64,000 bases of DNA from Bradyrhizobium barranii subsp. apii (GTDB taxonomy: Bacteria > Pseudomonadota > Alphaproteobacteria > Rhizobiales > Xanthobacteraceae). Shown in pieces: positions 8,463 through 19,076 of the stretch (position 1 is the stretch's first letter; every line of letters starts with the position of its first letter). Below the pieces are notes generated by a model, which was given only the letters and a program-made list of their open reading frames with translations, did no database searches and was not told the DNA's origin. The stretch spans positions 248,001 through 312,000 of the forward strand of contig NZ_CP096255.1 in the NCBI RefSeq assembly GCF_011516635.5, in the 5' to 3' direction. Made by a program: the position numbers and the translations under genes.

Positions 8463-11400
8463 CTAACGCAGCACGACCTCGATCGGCGCCTGGTCGTTCA
8501 ACCCGAGGGGCGCGGCGGGATCGGGCGGAGTGGCGCCGCAGACCGGGTTGCCGCCGGCCCCAAGCGAACAGGCGCCTGCGTCACGCGGAATGATCGCGAG
8601 CCGGCCGTCGACATAGGTGATGTCGTAGTTCGCGGATGTCAGCCCCGAGGCGGCGATGCCGTAGACCCCGGGATTACGCGTGCCCTGGGCCGAGCCGCCG
8701 TAGACGAGCGTGCCGGACAGTGCGGACGGCCCCTCCCCGTTCACGAAGCCGGAATAGATCGCGCTGCCGCCGGAGAACGGGACGCCGTCGTAATTCTTCG
8801 TGACGCCGTTGACTGCAATGGTGAGCGGCGCCTTGTTGATGGTGAGTGAACCGTCGACATAGGTGATCACATAATTGGCCGAGGAGAGACCCGACGCCGT
8901 CAGGCTGTAGCGGCCGGCATTCACCGCGCCCTGCGCCGTACCGCCATAGCTAAGCGTGCCCGACAGCACGGATGCAGTCTCGCCATTCATGAAGCCGGAA
9001 TAAGCGACGCTGCCGCCGGAGAAGGCGAGGCCGTCATAGGTCTTGGACGCGTTGGCGCTGATGGTGAGCGGCGCCCTGTCGATGGTGAGGCCGACCGCGA
9101 CCGAGCCGACATAGACCGCGCCGCCCGAGCCGGTCGCGCTGAGAACGTCGGGGCCGCTGAGATTGTAGCTGCCCGCGCCCAATGCGGTGGTGACTGCGCT
9201 GCCCCAGCCGAGCGTGACGCGATTGGCGTTCACACCGGTCATCGTCAAGCCGCCGAGCGAGGCCAGCGTGCCATAGGTGGTGCTGGCCGAGCCCGCGACG
9301 TTGACATAGGCATCGTAGACGGTGTCGCCGAACGCGCGCAGCACCGGCATGCCGTTGTTGGCGCCGCTGACGGACTTGCCCCAGACGGCGGCAAAGTCAT
9401 AGCCGTTGTTGATAAAGGTGAAGGGATCGCGCAGCTGCGCCGTGGTGAGCATGCCGCCATCGCAGATGCCGCCGCCGAAAGATGCGCCACAGGCGGCGCT
9501 CTGCCCCGATGTCTCCCTGTTCGCATAGCTTTGGGTGACGTCGCCGCCATCCCAATTCATCCCCACGATCGCGCCGACATTGCTGGTTCCCGACACGGTG
9601 CCCGCGAAGTAGCTTCGGCTCACATGGCTTTCCTGATTCACCCCCACCAGCCCGCCGACCTCGGAATTTCCTGAAACCGCTCCCGTGGCGTAGGAATCGA
9701 GCACCGAAACGGCTTCATTGCTGCGCCCGACCAGCCCGCCAATCGAACGCGTTCCGGACACATTGCCGGTCGCGTAAGACTGGCTTACCACGGCGCCGTA
9801 CCAGCTGCCTCCCACCAGCCCGCCGACCGAATCGACACCGGACACGTTGCCGGTGGCGTAAGATCGCTCCACCCGACTGTACTGTTGGAACCCCACCAGT
9901 CCGCCGGCAGCTGTGCCTGTGCCGCCAATTGCGCCGGTGCCCGAAACATTACCGGTGGCGTGACTGTCGGTGACGAGACCGATGTTGCTGTATCCCAACA
10001 AGCCACCGACATTGATGCCGCCGGATACGTTACCCGTGGCGTAAGAGTGGCTCACCGTACCAATGGCATAATCCGCGGGGCCCGGTCCCATCCACGTGCC
10101 GATATTGTACCCGATCAGCCCGCCAGCGCCTTCCCAGGTCGCGGACACGTTGCCGGTGGCATATGAGTTGGAGACGAACGAGGCGACGACGCGCCCTCCC
10201 AGCCCGCCGGCGGCGCCATAGCCCGCAACCGTGCCGGTGGCATATGAGTTGCTGATCGTCGTGATATAGGCGTCGCCGACCAGCCCGCCGACCAGCCCGC
10301 CGACCATGGCGCCGCTGCCGGTCACATTGCCGGTGTTGTAAACGTTACTGATGGTGTTGTAAGCGACGCTGCTCGTGCCGCCGTAGACCCAGAGGCCGCT
10401 CGACCCCACCAGCCCGCCGACGGCATTGTTGCCCGTCACGCTGCCGCCTTCCAATCCGACATTGCGGATAGTCCCGCCATCGATGTAGCCGAACAGGCCG
10501 ATGTTATCGCATCGCTGGACGGCCGGTTGATGGTCAGGTTGCTGATGCGGTGACCGAGCCCGTCGAAAATGCCGGAAAAATATTTGCTGATATCGCCGAT
10601 GCCGCCGATCGGTGTGAAGCCGGCGCCACCATTCCAACCCGCCGTCGCGCTGGCATCGATGTTCGCGCCCAGCACATAGTTGCCGGACCGGTTGGTGTTG
10701 ATGTTCTGCAGGGCATTCACGTCGGTGATCACCGCATAGATGATGGCGGCATCAGTTCCTTTCTGGGTCTGGAACAGGCTGCCCGCCGCCAGGTTGACCG
10801 GCGCGTTGATGGTGTAGCCACCGGTGGCCGTGGTCTGTGCGTATTGCAGGACCAGGCCGTCACTGCTCGTCGTGCCGGTCGACGTCAACGGCGCATTGAT
10901 GACGATGTTGTTGTCGGCCCGCAGCGTCAGGATATGCGAGCCCCAGGTGACGGCGGAGTTGACCGTGACGTTGCCTTCATCGGTGCCGCTGCCCGAGGTC
11001 GTCACCGTCACGTCGCCGCTCGCAAGCGCGGTCTGCAAGACGCCAGCGTAGTTCGCGTCGATGGCGATGTTGACGGGATCGATCAGCCAGCGCCCGCCCA
11101 GCGTATCGACCTTCAGGTCGGCGGCGAGATTGACCTTGGCGGCGGAGGTTTCGACCGAGCGGGCCCGCAGCGTGCCGCCGGCATTGACCTCGCCGTGCTT
11201 GGCATCGCCGAGCAGAAGGATGCGGCCGTTCTTGCTGCCGATGCTCGCGGCCTGCACCACGCCGGTGTTGTTGACGACGCCCTTCATGGCGTCGCTCGCG
11301 CCCTTGGCGGTGAGGATGGCGAGCCCACCATCGGCGCGGATCAATCCCTTGTTCTCGACCAGGGTCTTGACGGTAGAGGCCTTGACCTCGACCGAGAGCA

Positions 11401-11992
11401 GGCCGTCGCCGTTGAAGTCGAGCAGCACGTCGGTGCCCGCGGCGAGCGCCGTGCTGCCGGTGATGGTGCCGGAATTGCTGACGCTCGGCGAGATCAGCGC
11501 CACCACCTTGCCGGAGATGCTGCCCTCGTTGGTGATCGCGCCGCCGCTGCCGGTGAAGTTGTAGCGACCGGCCAGAAAATCAGCGTTGCTGATGCCGAGC
11601 GTCGAGGCGACGAAGCCGCCGGTCTGCACGCTGCCGGTCTTGCCGATGGCGATGCCGTTCGGATTGATCAGGAACACTTGCCCATTGGCGCTCAGGCTGC
11701 CGAGGATTTTTGACGGGTCCTGGCCGACGACGCGGTTCAGCGCGACCGAGGATGCGCCGGGCTGGTTGAAGGTCACGGAGCTGCCGGCGCCGATCGAAAA
11801 ACTCTGCCAGTTGGCGATCATCCGGTCGCTCGACTGGTTGATCGTCATGGCGTTGCCGGACTGACTGATCGTGGCCTGTCCCGACACGACCTGGCCGCCG
11901 GTCGGCAGCGTCTGCGCCAGCGCCGGCGGCGTCAGCATCGTGGTCGCGGACAGCGCGATTGCGAGTCGCATCCGCGGCAGGGTCGATGTCAT
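8463..11992 (-). pseudogene. Two-partner-secretion exoprotein (filamentous haemagglutinin-like), frameshifted
   Basis: The N terminus (ATG 11992) has a signal peptide ending PALA and the TPS secretion domain with the NPNG motif (VFLINPNGIAIG). A long GLUG-type repeat region follows, with many units like GGLVG...NSYATGNVSG, and at least two or three MBG-type repeats at the C terminus (SLTINKAPLTI, TKNYDG). Normally such a protein is exported by its TpsB partner and mediates adhesion. The reading frame breaks at a tandem duplication of GCGAT (plus-strand 10506-10515). Removing one unit restores a continuous frame of about 1,175 residues. As it stands, translation yields only the N-terminal third plus a few residues. 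Confidence 0.85.
10506..10515. repeat. 5-bp tandem duplication causing tpsA frameshift
   Basis: The plus strand reads ATCGC twice in a row (minus strand GCGATGCGAT). With one copy the minus-strand protein would run NRPSSDNIGLFG through the junction. With two copies the frame shifts. This is either replication slippage or an assembly error. Confidence 0.75.
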
Positions 11993-12011
11993 CGCGTGCC
12001 CCCTCGAAACA

Positions 12012-13748
12012 TCAGAAGCGAATGCCGGCTTGCAGCCAGAACTGATCGTTGGCCTTGACGCCATCGGCATTGGCCCCGGTGATGATGGAACGGCCGGGAT
12101 TGTCGCCCAGCGTATGGGCCCAGCTCGCCGAGACGTTTAGCCACTCGCGCGTCCAGCGCGCGGCGAGGCCGGCGCTGGCGAGCCCGTAATCGTTGCAGCC
12201 GCAGACAGTGACCGGCGCGATGCCGTTCGGCGACACGTTGATCTTGACGTAGCCGCCATCCAGGAAGCTCGCGAGTTGCAGGCTGCCGAAGCGCACAGGC
12301 ACCGGCGCGTTGTAGCGAAGCTCCAGCGTGCCGAGCACGCCCATATCGCCGCGCGCCTCGCCGACGGGATAGCCGCGCACGCCGAACGGGCCGCCCAGCG
12401 CAAAATCTTCCGAGGAATCGAGGTTCTTGTCGGCCCATTGCCCGTAGAGGCGACCGAACAGTGCGAAGTCGCCGGGCAAGGCCTGAAGCCGGGCAACCGA
12501 GGCATTGATCCGATTGAACGGCCCTTGCGTCCGGAGCCCAGCCTGGTCCGCCGCGAGTGCGCTCGCCACGCGCGCGAGATCGAGATCGCCAAAAGTCCAG
12601 CTTACCGACCAGTTGGTGATGCCGCCGCCGAGCAGCGCGTCGCGCCGGTCGCCGTTGAGGCTGAGCGTGCCGGCGGTCGAGCGCTTGTCCTGAAGCTTTC
12701 CGACGATGCTGTCGTCGACCAGCGCCTTCCAGGTCACGGTGCCGCCAAGCTGGAGGTTGAAATCGCGCGAGCGGATCAGGCTGTAGTCGACGCCGCCATT
12801 GGCGAAATGGGCAAAACCGGTGAGACCGAGGGCGCTGCCGATGGCGTCGATATTGTGGTAGTCGAGATAGCCGTAGCTCGCATTGGCAATGAAGCCGCTG
12901 GCGCCGAGCGGCACGCTCGTCACCAGCGAGCCGTACTCCTGCCCTTGCGACACCGTGCCGGAGAGCCGCGTCAGGTCGCCGTAGCCGGACACGTCGGTGA
13001 GCGAGATGAGCCCGTTGCCCTGCGCCTTGCCCACGTTGGAGCTGCCGTAATTATCGGCCCAAATACCGCCCCCGAGAATGGGCGCCTGCGCGACGCCGAC
13101 GACGAGCTTGCTGGTGTTCGGCGCATCGCCCGGCGCGAGCTTGGCATGCACCGACACGCCCGGCAGGTCGTTCATCCGCAACAGCGCGTCTTCCAGATCC
13201 TGCCGCGTCACGCCGTCCGGCTTGAGACGACCCTCGATGATCGCGCGCAACAGGTCCTCACGCACGCGCACGCCCTTGGCGCGATCGAGCGTGATGGTCT
13301 TGAGCGCGCCCTCGGCGATCTCGATCGTGACGATGCCGTTGGTGATGTCCTGAGGCGGCAGCAGCGCGCGCGCCAGCAACCGGCCGCGGCCCTGGAGCAC
13401 GGCCGTCACCTGATCGGCCAACGCATAGAGCCCTTTGATGCCGAGCCGCTTGCCGCGCACCGAGGCAACGAGTTGCTCGCGCTCGGCCAGTGGCAACAGC
13501 TCCACCTTGCCGGTGAAGCGAACGCCCTTCACGATGATGCGCTCGCCCCGGTCGGGGATGGCGGCGGGCGCCTGCTGCGGTCGAATCTCGTCAGGGGGCG
13601 GCAGCCTTTCCTGCCGCTCGAACTCCTGCTGCCGCTGCATCTCGCGGAGCAGCGATCCGGCATCCTGCGCGACGGCCGGGACTGCGGTACCTGCTATCGC
13701 TAGCCCCACCACAACAGCCCTGCACTGCACCGCGCCAACCACTTTCAT
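12012..13748 (-). CDS. TpsB outer-membrane transporter (ShlB/FhaC/HecB family)
   Basis: 578 residues. A signal peptide (GLAIAGTAVPAVAQ) is followed by a POTRA region (about 70-230; IIVKGVRFTG, then GIVTIEIAEGALK) and a 16-strand beta-barrel. The barrel has the family VRGYP motif at 457-461 and a terminal phenylalanine (QAGIRF) typical of outer-membrane barrels. It forms the pore that secretes the adjacent TpsA. tpsA starts 20 bp after its stop, so the two are co-transcribed. This half of the pair is intact while tpsA is broken. Confidence 0.92.
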   Translation of the reverse strand: MKVVGAVQCRAVVVGLAIAGTAVPAVAQDAGSLLREMQRQQEFERQERLPPPDEIRPQQAPAAIPDRGERIIVKGVRFTGKVELLPLAEREQLVASVRGKRLGIKGLYALADQVTAVLQGRGRLLARALLPPQDITNGIVTIEIAEGALKTITLDRAKGVRVREDLLRAIIEGRLKPDGVTRQDLEDALLRMNDLPGVSVHAKLAPGDAPNTSKLVVGVAQAPILGGGIWADNYGSSNVGKAQGNGLISLTDVSGYGDLTRLSGTVSQGQEYGSLVTSVPLGASGFIANASYGYLDYHNIDAIGSALGLTGFAHFANGGVDYSLIRSRDFNLQLGGTVTWKALVDDSIVGKLQDKRSTAGTLSLNGDRRDALLGGGITNWSVSWTFGDLDLARVASALAADQAGLRTQGPFNRINASVARLQALPGDFALFGRLYGQWADKNLDSSEDFALGGPFGVRGYPVGEARGDMGVLGTLELRYNAPVPVRFGSLQLASFLDGGYVKINVSPNGIAPVTVCGCNDYGLASAGLAARWTREWLNVSASWAHTLGDNPGRSIITGANADGVKANDQFWLQAGIRF

Positions 13749-14022
13749 CCTACGGGCCCGACCTTCGGGCGATAGGTAACGACATCAGCGAAAGCGCAGG
13801 ACGGCGCGTCGATCCAAGCGCCACTTGCGTTCCTGCGCGTCTTTAGCGGACTCCGACAAGGCGCGATGTGCCGGACGTCTCAAATGGGGAAATTTTTCGC
13901 GTTGCCTTGCCGGCTAGTGCGAGATCACGACATCCCGCGCGCGTGCCACGGAGATGGCCGGCGTGCATTGGCAATTGCGTGGATCGATTCCGCTTCTCAG
14001 CGGGCGACGAGGACAGGCGACG

Positions 14023-14484
14023 TTACGCCGCGGTCGCGGGCGGCAGCGCCAGCACCGAATAGATCGCCTGAGCGTCGCGCGAGGCGCGGAGCTTCTTGGC
14101 GATGTCCTGGTCGCGCAGAAGGCGGGCGATGCGGGCGAGCGCCTTGAGGTGATCGGCGCCGGCGCCTTCGGGCGCGAGCAGCAGGAAGACGAGATCGACC
14201 GGCTGGCCGTCCATCGCCTCGAAATCGATCGGGCGATCGAGGCGCGCGAACAGGCCAAAGATCTTTTCCAGCTTGGGCAGCTTGCCGTGCGGAATGGCGA
14301 CGCCATAGCCGACCGCGGTGGTGCCGAGCTTCTCACGCTGCAGCAGCACCTCGAACACGGAGCGTTCGTTCTGCCCGGTCAGCTCGGCGGCCTTGGCTGC
14401 GAGCTCCTGAAGCGCCTGCTTCTTGCTGTTGACCTTCAATGCCGGGAGAATCGCCTCGGGTGCGACCAGATCGGTAATCGGCAT
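14023..14484 (-). CDS. ptsN: PTS IIA-like nitrogen-regulatory protein PtsN
   Basis: 153 residues, the usual EIIA-Ntr length. The phosphorylatable histidine is His66 in AIPHGKL, and the fold motif LLLAPEGAGADHLKALARIA follows. In the nitrogen phosphotransferase system it accepts phosphate from NPr and tunes potassium transport, carbon and nitrogen responses by binding partners; it does not transport sugar. It lies downstream of hpf and rpoN, the conserved neighbourhood for ptsN in proteobacteria. Confidence 0.95.
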   Translation of the reverse strand: MPITDLVAPEAILPALKVNSKKQALQELAAKAAELTGQNERSVFEVLLQREKLGTTAVGYGVAIPHGKLPKLEKIFGLFARLDRPIDFEAMDGQPVDLVFLLLAPEGAGADHLKALARIARLLRDQDIAKKLRASRDAQAIYSVLALPPATAA

Positions 14485-14667
14485 GGAAGGTTTCCGAGGT
14501 GAATTAAACCGTCAGGTTCCGAATTGGCCAGCTTGGTCAAACCATGCCTGGCCAGCATCAAGAAGGTGAAGCAGGAGGGGGACTTAGCCCCGATCCTGAT
14601 GTGGGGCGCTTCTACTCCAACGCAATCCCGGTGCCAACTGCTGCGTGCGGCTTTGCCCCGCTCATTG

Positions 14668-14709
14668 TTAAGGGCTGCGGTTGGTACGGGGGCCGGTTCC
14701 AGCCCTTAA
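14668..14709 (-). terminator. Hairpin at the 3' end of hpf
   Basis: TTAAGGGCTG at 14668-14677 pairs with CAGCCCTTAA at 14700-14709, a 10-bp stem with a 22-nt loop. It overlaps the hpf stop codon. There is no strong T-run, so it may act as an RNA-stabilising structure or a weak terminator between hpf and ptsN. Confidence 0.4.
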
Positions 14710-15305
14710 CCGTCCGGTTTGGGCCCCGGCGGGTCGATCCAGCCGACATTGCCGTCGGCCCGGCGGTAAATGATGTTCACCCGGCCGCTGGAGCCGTGCT
14801 GGAATACCAGGCAGGGCGCTCCGCTGAGGTCCAGCTCCATCACGGCCTCGCTCACCGACAGCTGTTTTAGCGAGGTGGTGGCCTCGGCGATGATGACGGG
14901 GCTGTAGCCGGTGACCTCGTCCTCGTCCTCACCCTCGCCCGGCGCCTCCAGCACGTAGCTCGTGGCGTCCATGGCGGCCAGCGCTGCGGAGGCGACATGC
15001 GCCTTGCGGGCCGAGCGGTCCTTGAGCCGGCTCTTGTAGCGCTTGAGCCGCTTCTCGATCATCAGGAGCGCCTGGTCGGCGCTGGCATACGCATCCGGCG
15101 CGTTCGAATCGGCCTCCAGCGTAATTCCCGTATCAAGATGCAGGGCACAGTCGGTGCGGAAGCCGAAGCCATCCTTGCTCAGGGTGATGTGGCCGGAATA
15201 GTTCCCGTCGAAATATTTACGCAGGACCTCGTCGGTCCGATCGGTCACGCGGCCGCGCAGGGCGTCGCCGACGCTGACGCTCTTTCCCGAGATTCTGAGG
15301 GTCAT
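14706..15305 (-). CDS. hpf: Ribosome hibernation-promoting factor, long form
   Basis: 199 residues, matching long HPF rather than the roughly 95-residue short YhbH. The N-terminal ribosome-binding domain (MTLRISGKSVSVGDALRGRV) is followed by a linker and a C-terminal dimerisation domain (VITGYSPVIIAEATTSLKQL style, then GNVGWIDPP). It dimerises 70S ribosomes into inactive 100S particles in stationary phase or stress. It lies 85 bp downstream of rpoN and upstream of ptsN. Confidence 0.93.
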   Translation of the reverse strand: MTLRISGKSVSVGDALRGRVTDRTDEVLRKYFDGNYSGHITLSKDGFGFRTDCALHLDTGITLEADSNAPDAYASADQALLMIEKRLKRYKSRLKDRSARKAHVASAALAAMDATSYVLEAPGEGEDEDEVTGYSPVIIAEATTSLKQLSVSEAVMELDLSGAPCLVFQHGSSGRVNIIYRRADGNVGWIDPPGPKPDG

Positions 15306-15389
15306 GTGATGCCTCGCCTGGTTTTAAGTGCCCAGCTTGGATCGGTCTCGATGGGGGATCGAGAGTAGCGCGATTTCGCGCCAGCGCAA

Positions 15390-17003
15390 TCAGGCCGGCT
15401 CGGTGTTGCGGGAGCGATCGGGCATTGCGGTGGAGAGGACGTTACCAAGAGCGCTCTGCTTGTCACGGCGGCGTTGCACCGAAGAGGGAATGCGCATGGC
15501 TTCGCGGTACTTCGCGACCGTGCGGCGGGCAATATCAATTCCCGAGGCGCGTAAGCGTTCCACGATGGTGTCATCCGACAGGATCGCCGACGGCGCTTCC
15601 GAATCGATCAGCTGCTTGATGTGGTGGCGCACGGCCTCGGCGGAATGCGCCTCGCCGCCGTCGGCGGAGGCGATCGAAGCCGTGAAGAAATATTTCAACT
15701 CGAATGTGCCGCGATTTGTCGCCATGTACTTGTTGGCGGTGACGCGCGACACCGTGGATTCATGCATCTGGATGGCGTCGGCAACGGCCTTCAGATTCAG
15801 CGGCCGCAGGTGCGCCACGCCATGGGTGAAGAAGCCGTCCTGCTGGCGCACGATCTCCGTCGCAACTTTCAGGATAGTGCGGGCGCGCTGATCGAGCGCG
15901 CGCACCAGCCAGGTCGCGTTCTGGAGCGCGTCGGTGAAATAGGACTTGTCGCCGTCCTTGCCGATCTTCTTCGACAGCTGGGAATAATAGGTCTGGTTGA
16001 CCAGCACGCGCGGCAAGGTGTCGCTGTTGAGCTCGACATGCCAGCCGCCATCCGGGCCCGGGCGGACATAGACGTCGGGCACCATGGTCTGCAGCCGCGC
16101 CGAGCCGAACTTCATGCCGGGCTTGGGATTGAGGCGGCGGATCTCGCCGATCATGTCGGCGATGTCCTCGTCGTCGACGCCGCAGAGCTTGCGCAGCGAA
16201 GCGATGTCGCGCTTCGCGAGCAGATCGAGGTGCTCGACGAGGGCCTGCATCGCCGGATCGTAGCGGTCGAGCTCGCGGAGCTGGATCGCCAGGCATTCGC
16301 TCAAATTGCGCGCACAGACGCCGGGCGGATCGAATTTTTGCAGCACGGCAAGGACATCCTCGACATCGGCCTGCGATGCGCCAAGGCGCTCGGCGGCCTG
16401 GCCGAGATCCGGCGGCAGATAGCCGGCCTCGTCGACGAGGTCGATCAGGTACTGGCCGATCATGCGCTGCGCCGGGCCGGTGAAGGCGACCGAGAGCTGC
16501 TCGGCAAGATGGTCGCCGAGCGTGATCTCCGCGGCGACAAAGGCTTCGAGATTGTAGTCCTCGTCGCCGGAGGCACCGCCGCCCCATTCGGTATAGGTGG
16601 TCGGCGCCGCATCCTGGGCGTTGCGCGCGGCGGCCTCGGCCGGTTCCTCGGAGAAGACGTTGTCCAGGCCCGTGTCCAGGGTCTGCTCGATCTCGGCGCG
16701 GGTGCCGAGATCCTTGCTCATCCATTCTTCCTGGCCCGGCTCGAACGCCTCGCCCGGACCGCCGCCCGGCTCGTCGTTGTGGCCACCGTCGGAATCGCTG
16801 AACTGGCCGGTCTCGGCCGGGGCTTCACCCGCGGGCGGCTCGTCGTTGGCCCGCTCCAGCAGGGGGTTCCGCTCGAGTTCCTCTTCCACGAAGGTCGTGA
16901 GATCGAGATTGGACAATTGCAGCAGCTTGATCGCCTGCATCAGCTGCGGCGTCATGACCAGCGACTGCGATTGCCGGAACTCTAATCTCTGCGTGAGCGC
17001 CAT
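15390..17003 (-). CDS. rpoN: RNA polymerase sigma-54 factor RpoN
   Basis: 537 residues. Region I at the N terminus is glutamine/leucine-rich (LEFRQSQSLVMTPQLMQAIK). An acidic region II spans about 60-135, followed by the core-binding domain, a helix-turn-helix, and the C-terminal RpoN box (ARRTVAKYREAM) that reads the -24 promoter element. In rhizobia it directs nitrogen fixation, dicarboxylate uptake and many enhancer-dependent promoters. The position between lptB and hpf is conserved. Confidence 0.97.
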   Translation of the reverse strand: MALTQRLEFRQSQSLVMTPQLMQAIKLLQLSNLDLTTFVEEELERNPLLERANDEPPAGEAPAETGQFSDSDGGHNDEPGGGPGEAFEPGQEEWMSKDLGTRAEIEQTLDTGLDNVFSEEPAEAAARNAQDAAPTTYTEWGGGASGDEDYNLEAFVAAEITLGDHLAEQLSVAFTGPAQRMIGQYLIDLVDEAGYLPPDLGQAAERLGASQADVEDVLAVLQKFDPPGVCARNLSECLAIQLRELDRYDPAMQALVEHLDLLAKRDIASLRKLCGVDDEDIADMIGEIRRLNPKPGMKFGSARLQTMVPDVYVRPGPDGGWHVELNSDTLPRVLVNQTYYSQLSKKIGKDGDKSYFTDALQNATWLVRALDQRARTILKVATEIVRQQDGFFTHGVAHLRPLNLKAVADAIQMHESTVSRVTANKYMATNRGTFELKYFFTASIASADGGEAHSAEAVRHHIKQLIDSEAPSAILSDDTIVERLRASGIDIARRTVAKYREAMRIPSSVQRRRDKQSALGNVLSTAMPDRSRNTEPA

Positions 17004-17093
17004 GAAGCAAGAACCGATCCCAAAAGTTGGTCCGATTTTTGCTTATCCTAGTCTTGGCACGATGTACACGGCTTGACGAACGGGAAAAAAGGG

Positions 17094-18104
17094 CTAGAGG
17101 CGGAATTCCTCGCCAAGGTAGAGCCGACGAACGTCGGGATCGGCGACGATCTCATCCGGGCTACCCTCGGTCAAGATTTCACCGGCATAGACGATATAGG
17201 CGCGATCGGTCAGGCCGAGCGTCTCGCGCACATTGTGGTCGGTGATCAGCACGCCGATGCCGCGGTTGGTGAGATGGCGAACGAGGTCCTGAATGTCGCC
17301 AACCGCGATCGGATCGATGCCCGCGAAAGGCTCGTCGAGCAGCATGTAGTTCGGACGCGTCGCCAGCGCGCGCGCGATCTCGACGCGGCGGCGCTCGCCG
17401 CCCGACAGCGCGATCGACGGCGATTTCCGCAAGCGCGTGATGTTGAATTCGTCGAGCAGCGAGTCGAGCTGCTGCTCGCGCTTCTTGCGCGAGGGCTCGA
17501 CCACTTCGAGCACGGCGCGGATGTTCTGCTCGACGGTGAGGCCGCGAAAGATCGAGGCTTCCTGCGGCAGATAGCCGATGCCGAGCCGCGCGCGCTGATA
17601 CATCGGCAGCTTGGTGACGTCGTGGCCGTCGAGCTCGATCGCGCCGCGATCGGGCTTGATCAGGCCGGTGATCATGTAGAACACGGTGGTCTTGCCGGCG
17701 CCGTTCGGGCCGAGCAGGCCGACCGCTTCGCCGCGCCGCACATAGATGCTGACGCCGCGCACCACCTGGCGGCTGCCGAAACTCTTTTCCACGCTATGCA
17801 CAGCCAGGAAACCCGGCCGCTTCAGAAGCTGCGGCCCGCCGGCGCCGTTAGGCCTGCTGGCGGCCCTCACGTGATGCACCGCCTGGGCACGCGGCGGCTC
17901 GGTCTGGTAGTCGGCTTGGTAGTCGGCCTGAAAATGGTCGGGCGCGCGCATCGGCTGGTCACGGGCGATCGGCGATGCATCGCGCACCGGGCTGGGCACG
18001 AGACCGCCGACGCTGTCACCGAGGGCGGTGATGTCCTGGCGCGCAAATCCTGGCCGGCCGCGCTTGGCGGGGCGCCGACGGAACATGCTGAAGAGATCGA
18101 CCAT
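17094..18104 (-). CDS. lptB: LPS export ABC transporter ATP-binding protein LptB
   Basis: 336 residues. The ABC domain starts at about residue 98. Walker [10 protein letters not shown] is at 132-140, the signature [15 protein letters not shown] near 238, Walker [12 protein letters not shown] and a switch histidine in ITDHN follow. About 95 extra N-terminal residues, basic and Gln/Ala-rich, precede the ABC fold; long LptB forms are found in Bradyrhizobium relatives, or the true start could be internal. With LptFG it powers lipopolysaccharide extraction from the inner membrane. Confidence 0.95.
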   Translation of the reverse strand: MVDLFSMFRRRPAKRGRPGFARQDITALGDSVGGLVPSPVRDASPIARDQPMRAPDHFQADYQADYQTEPPRAQAVHHVRAASRPNGAGGPQLLKRPGFLAVHSVEKSFGSRQVVRGVSIYVRRGEAVGLLGPNGAGKTTVFYMITGLIKPDRGAIELDGHDVTKLPMYQRARLGIGYLPQEASIFRGLTVEQNIRAVLEVVEPSRKKREQQLDSLLDEFNITRLRKSPSIALSGGERRRVEIARALATRPNYMLLDEPFAGIDPIAVGDIQDLVRHLTNRGIGVLITDHNVRETLGLTDRAYIVYAGEILTEGSPDEIVADPDVRRLYLGEEFRL

Positions 18105-18350
18105 CCCGCCTTCTAGCCTTTCACGACAATCCTGCGCGATGATCCGCGCCTGATCCCGCGATCTGCCGCACCGGCCTTGCGATTCGCCAGCACAGCATGA
18201 GTGAAGGGATGTCTCATGCCCAGTGAAACACGCCCGAAAAGCGGCGAACCCCGCTTGGAAAGCCCTTCGCGCTAGATACAGCCTCGCCGGGCAAGCTTCA
18301 ACCTCGGATCGGGAGAATCTGGCCCAAGCGCTTGAAGTTACTTCAGGAAT

Positions 18351-19076
18351 TTACTTTTGTTTGCCTGCGCCGGGCAATTGGAGAGGCGGCGCCGGAGCGG
18401 GCTTGCCCGGGCTCCCCGATCCGCAATCATTGCTGCCGCCCTGCGGCAGCAATGCCTGCACCCTGCCGCTGTCGGATTCCACCCGCGAGACGCCGGTGGT
18501 CATGTCGACCGCCAGACGGTCGCCGCGCAGCACGTTCCTGCACTGCGTGAGGACGACGCCGCCGAGCATGGTGATGAGGTTGGTTTTGGTGTCGAACACG
18601 GCGGTCTCGCCTGTTACCACCTGGTCCTTCTGGGTGACGACGACATTGCCGCGCGCTTCCAGCCGCTTGATCGAGGAACTGCCGCCCGGCCCCGGCTGCG
18701 CCGACTGCATCGGCGCACCCTTGGTCCCCTTCGCCGCGGGCTGCGGCGCGGCCGGCTTGTCGCTGCCGCCGGAGTCGTAAAACACCACGAGCGTCTTCGA
18801 GGTCATGGTGGTGTCGCCCTGGATGACCTTCACATTGCCGGAGAAGGTCGCCTCCTTCTTCTTGTCGCGCATCTCGAGCGAGGCGGCTTCGATCTGGATC
18901 GGCTGGTCGCGGTTTTGCGAAAAGCCCTGCATTGCGTTGGGCACGCCTTGCATCGTGCTCTGCGCGACGGCCGCACCGGTTGCGACCAGCGCGACGGTGA
19001 CGGCGAGCGCGGCCACACCGAGAATGGCGCACCGCTTGTCTTCGTTGCGCGAAAAGAATCTCACCATGAAAATCAC
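18351..19076 (-). CDS. lptA: Periplasmic LPS transport protein LptA
   Basis: 241 residues with a signal sequence (AALAVTVALVATGAAVAQ) and an OstA-like beta-jellyroll (QPIQIEAASLEMRDKKKEAT, then VFDTKTNLITMLGGVVLTQC). It bridges LptC to LptD across the periplasm. Pro/Ala-rich inserts and tail are common in this group. Its ATG overlaps the lptC stop by 4 bp, implying translational coupling. Confidence 0.93.
   Translation of the reverse strand: MIFMVRFFSRNEDKRCAILGVAALAVTVALVATGAAVAQSTMQGVPNAMQGFSQNRDQPIQIEAASLEMRDKKKEATFSGNVKVIQGDTTMTSKTLVVFYDSGGSDKPAAPQPAAKGTKGAPMQSAQPGPGGSSSIKRLEARGNVVVTQKDQVVTGETAVFDTKTNLITMLGGVVLTQCRNVLRGDRLAVDMTTGVSRVESDSGRVQALLPQGGSNDCGSGSPGKPAPAPPLQLPGAGKQK

Noticed and set aside
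9500..10440. Regularly spaced repeats resembling a CRISPR or satellite array
   Set aside because: They are codon-level GLUG repeats of the TpsA exoprotein, with variable spacing and in-frame protein periodicity.
15621..16985. Long open frame antisense to rpoN
   Set aside because: A high-GC shadow frame; the minus strand carries all the sigma-54 motifs. The same applies to long antisense frames opposite 4127-6097, 12012-13748 and 43242-45092.
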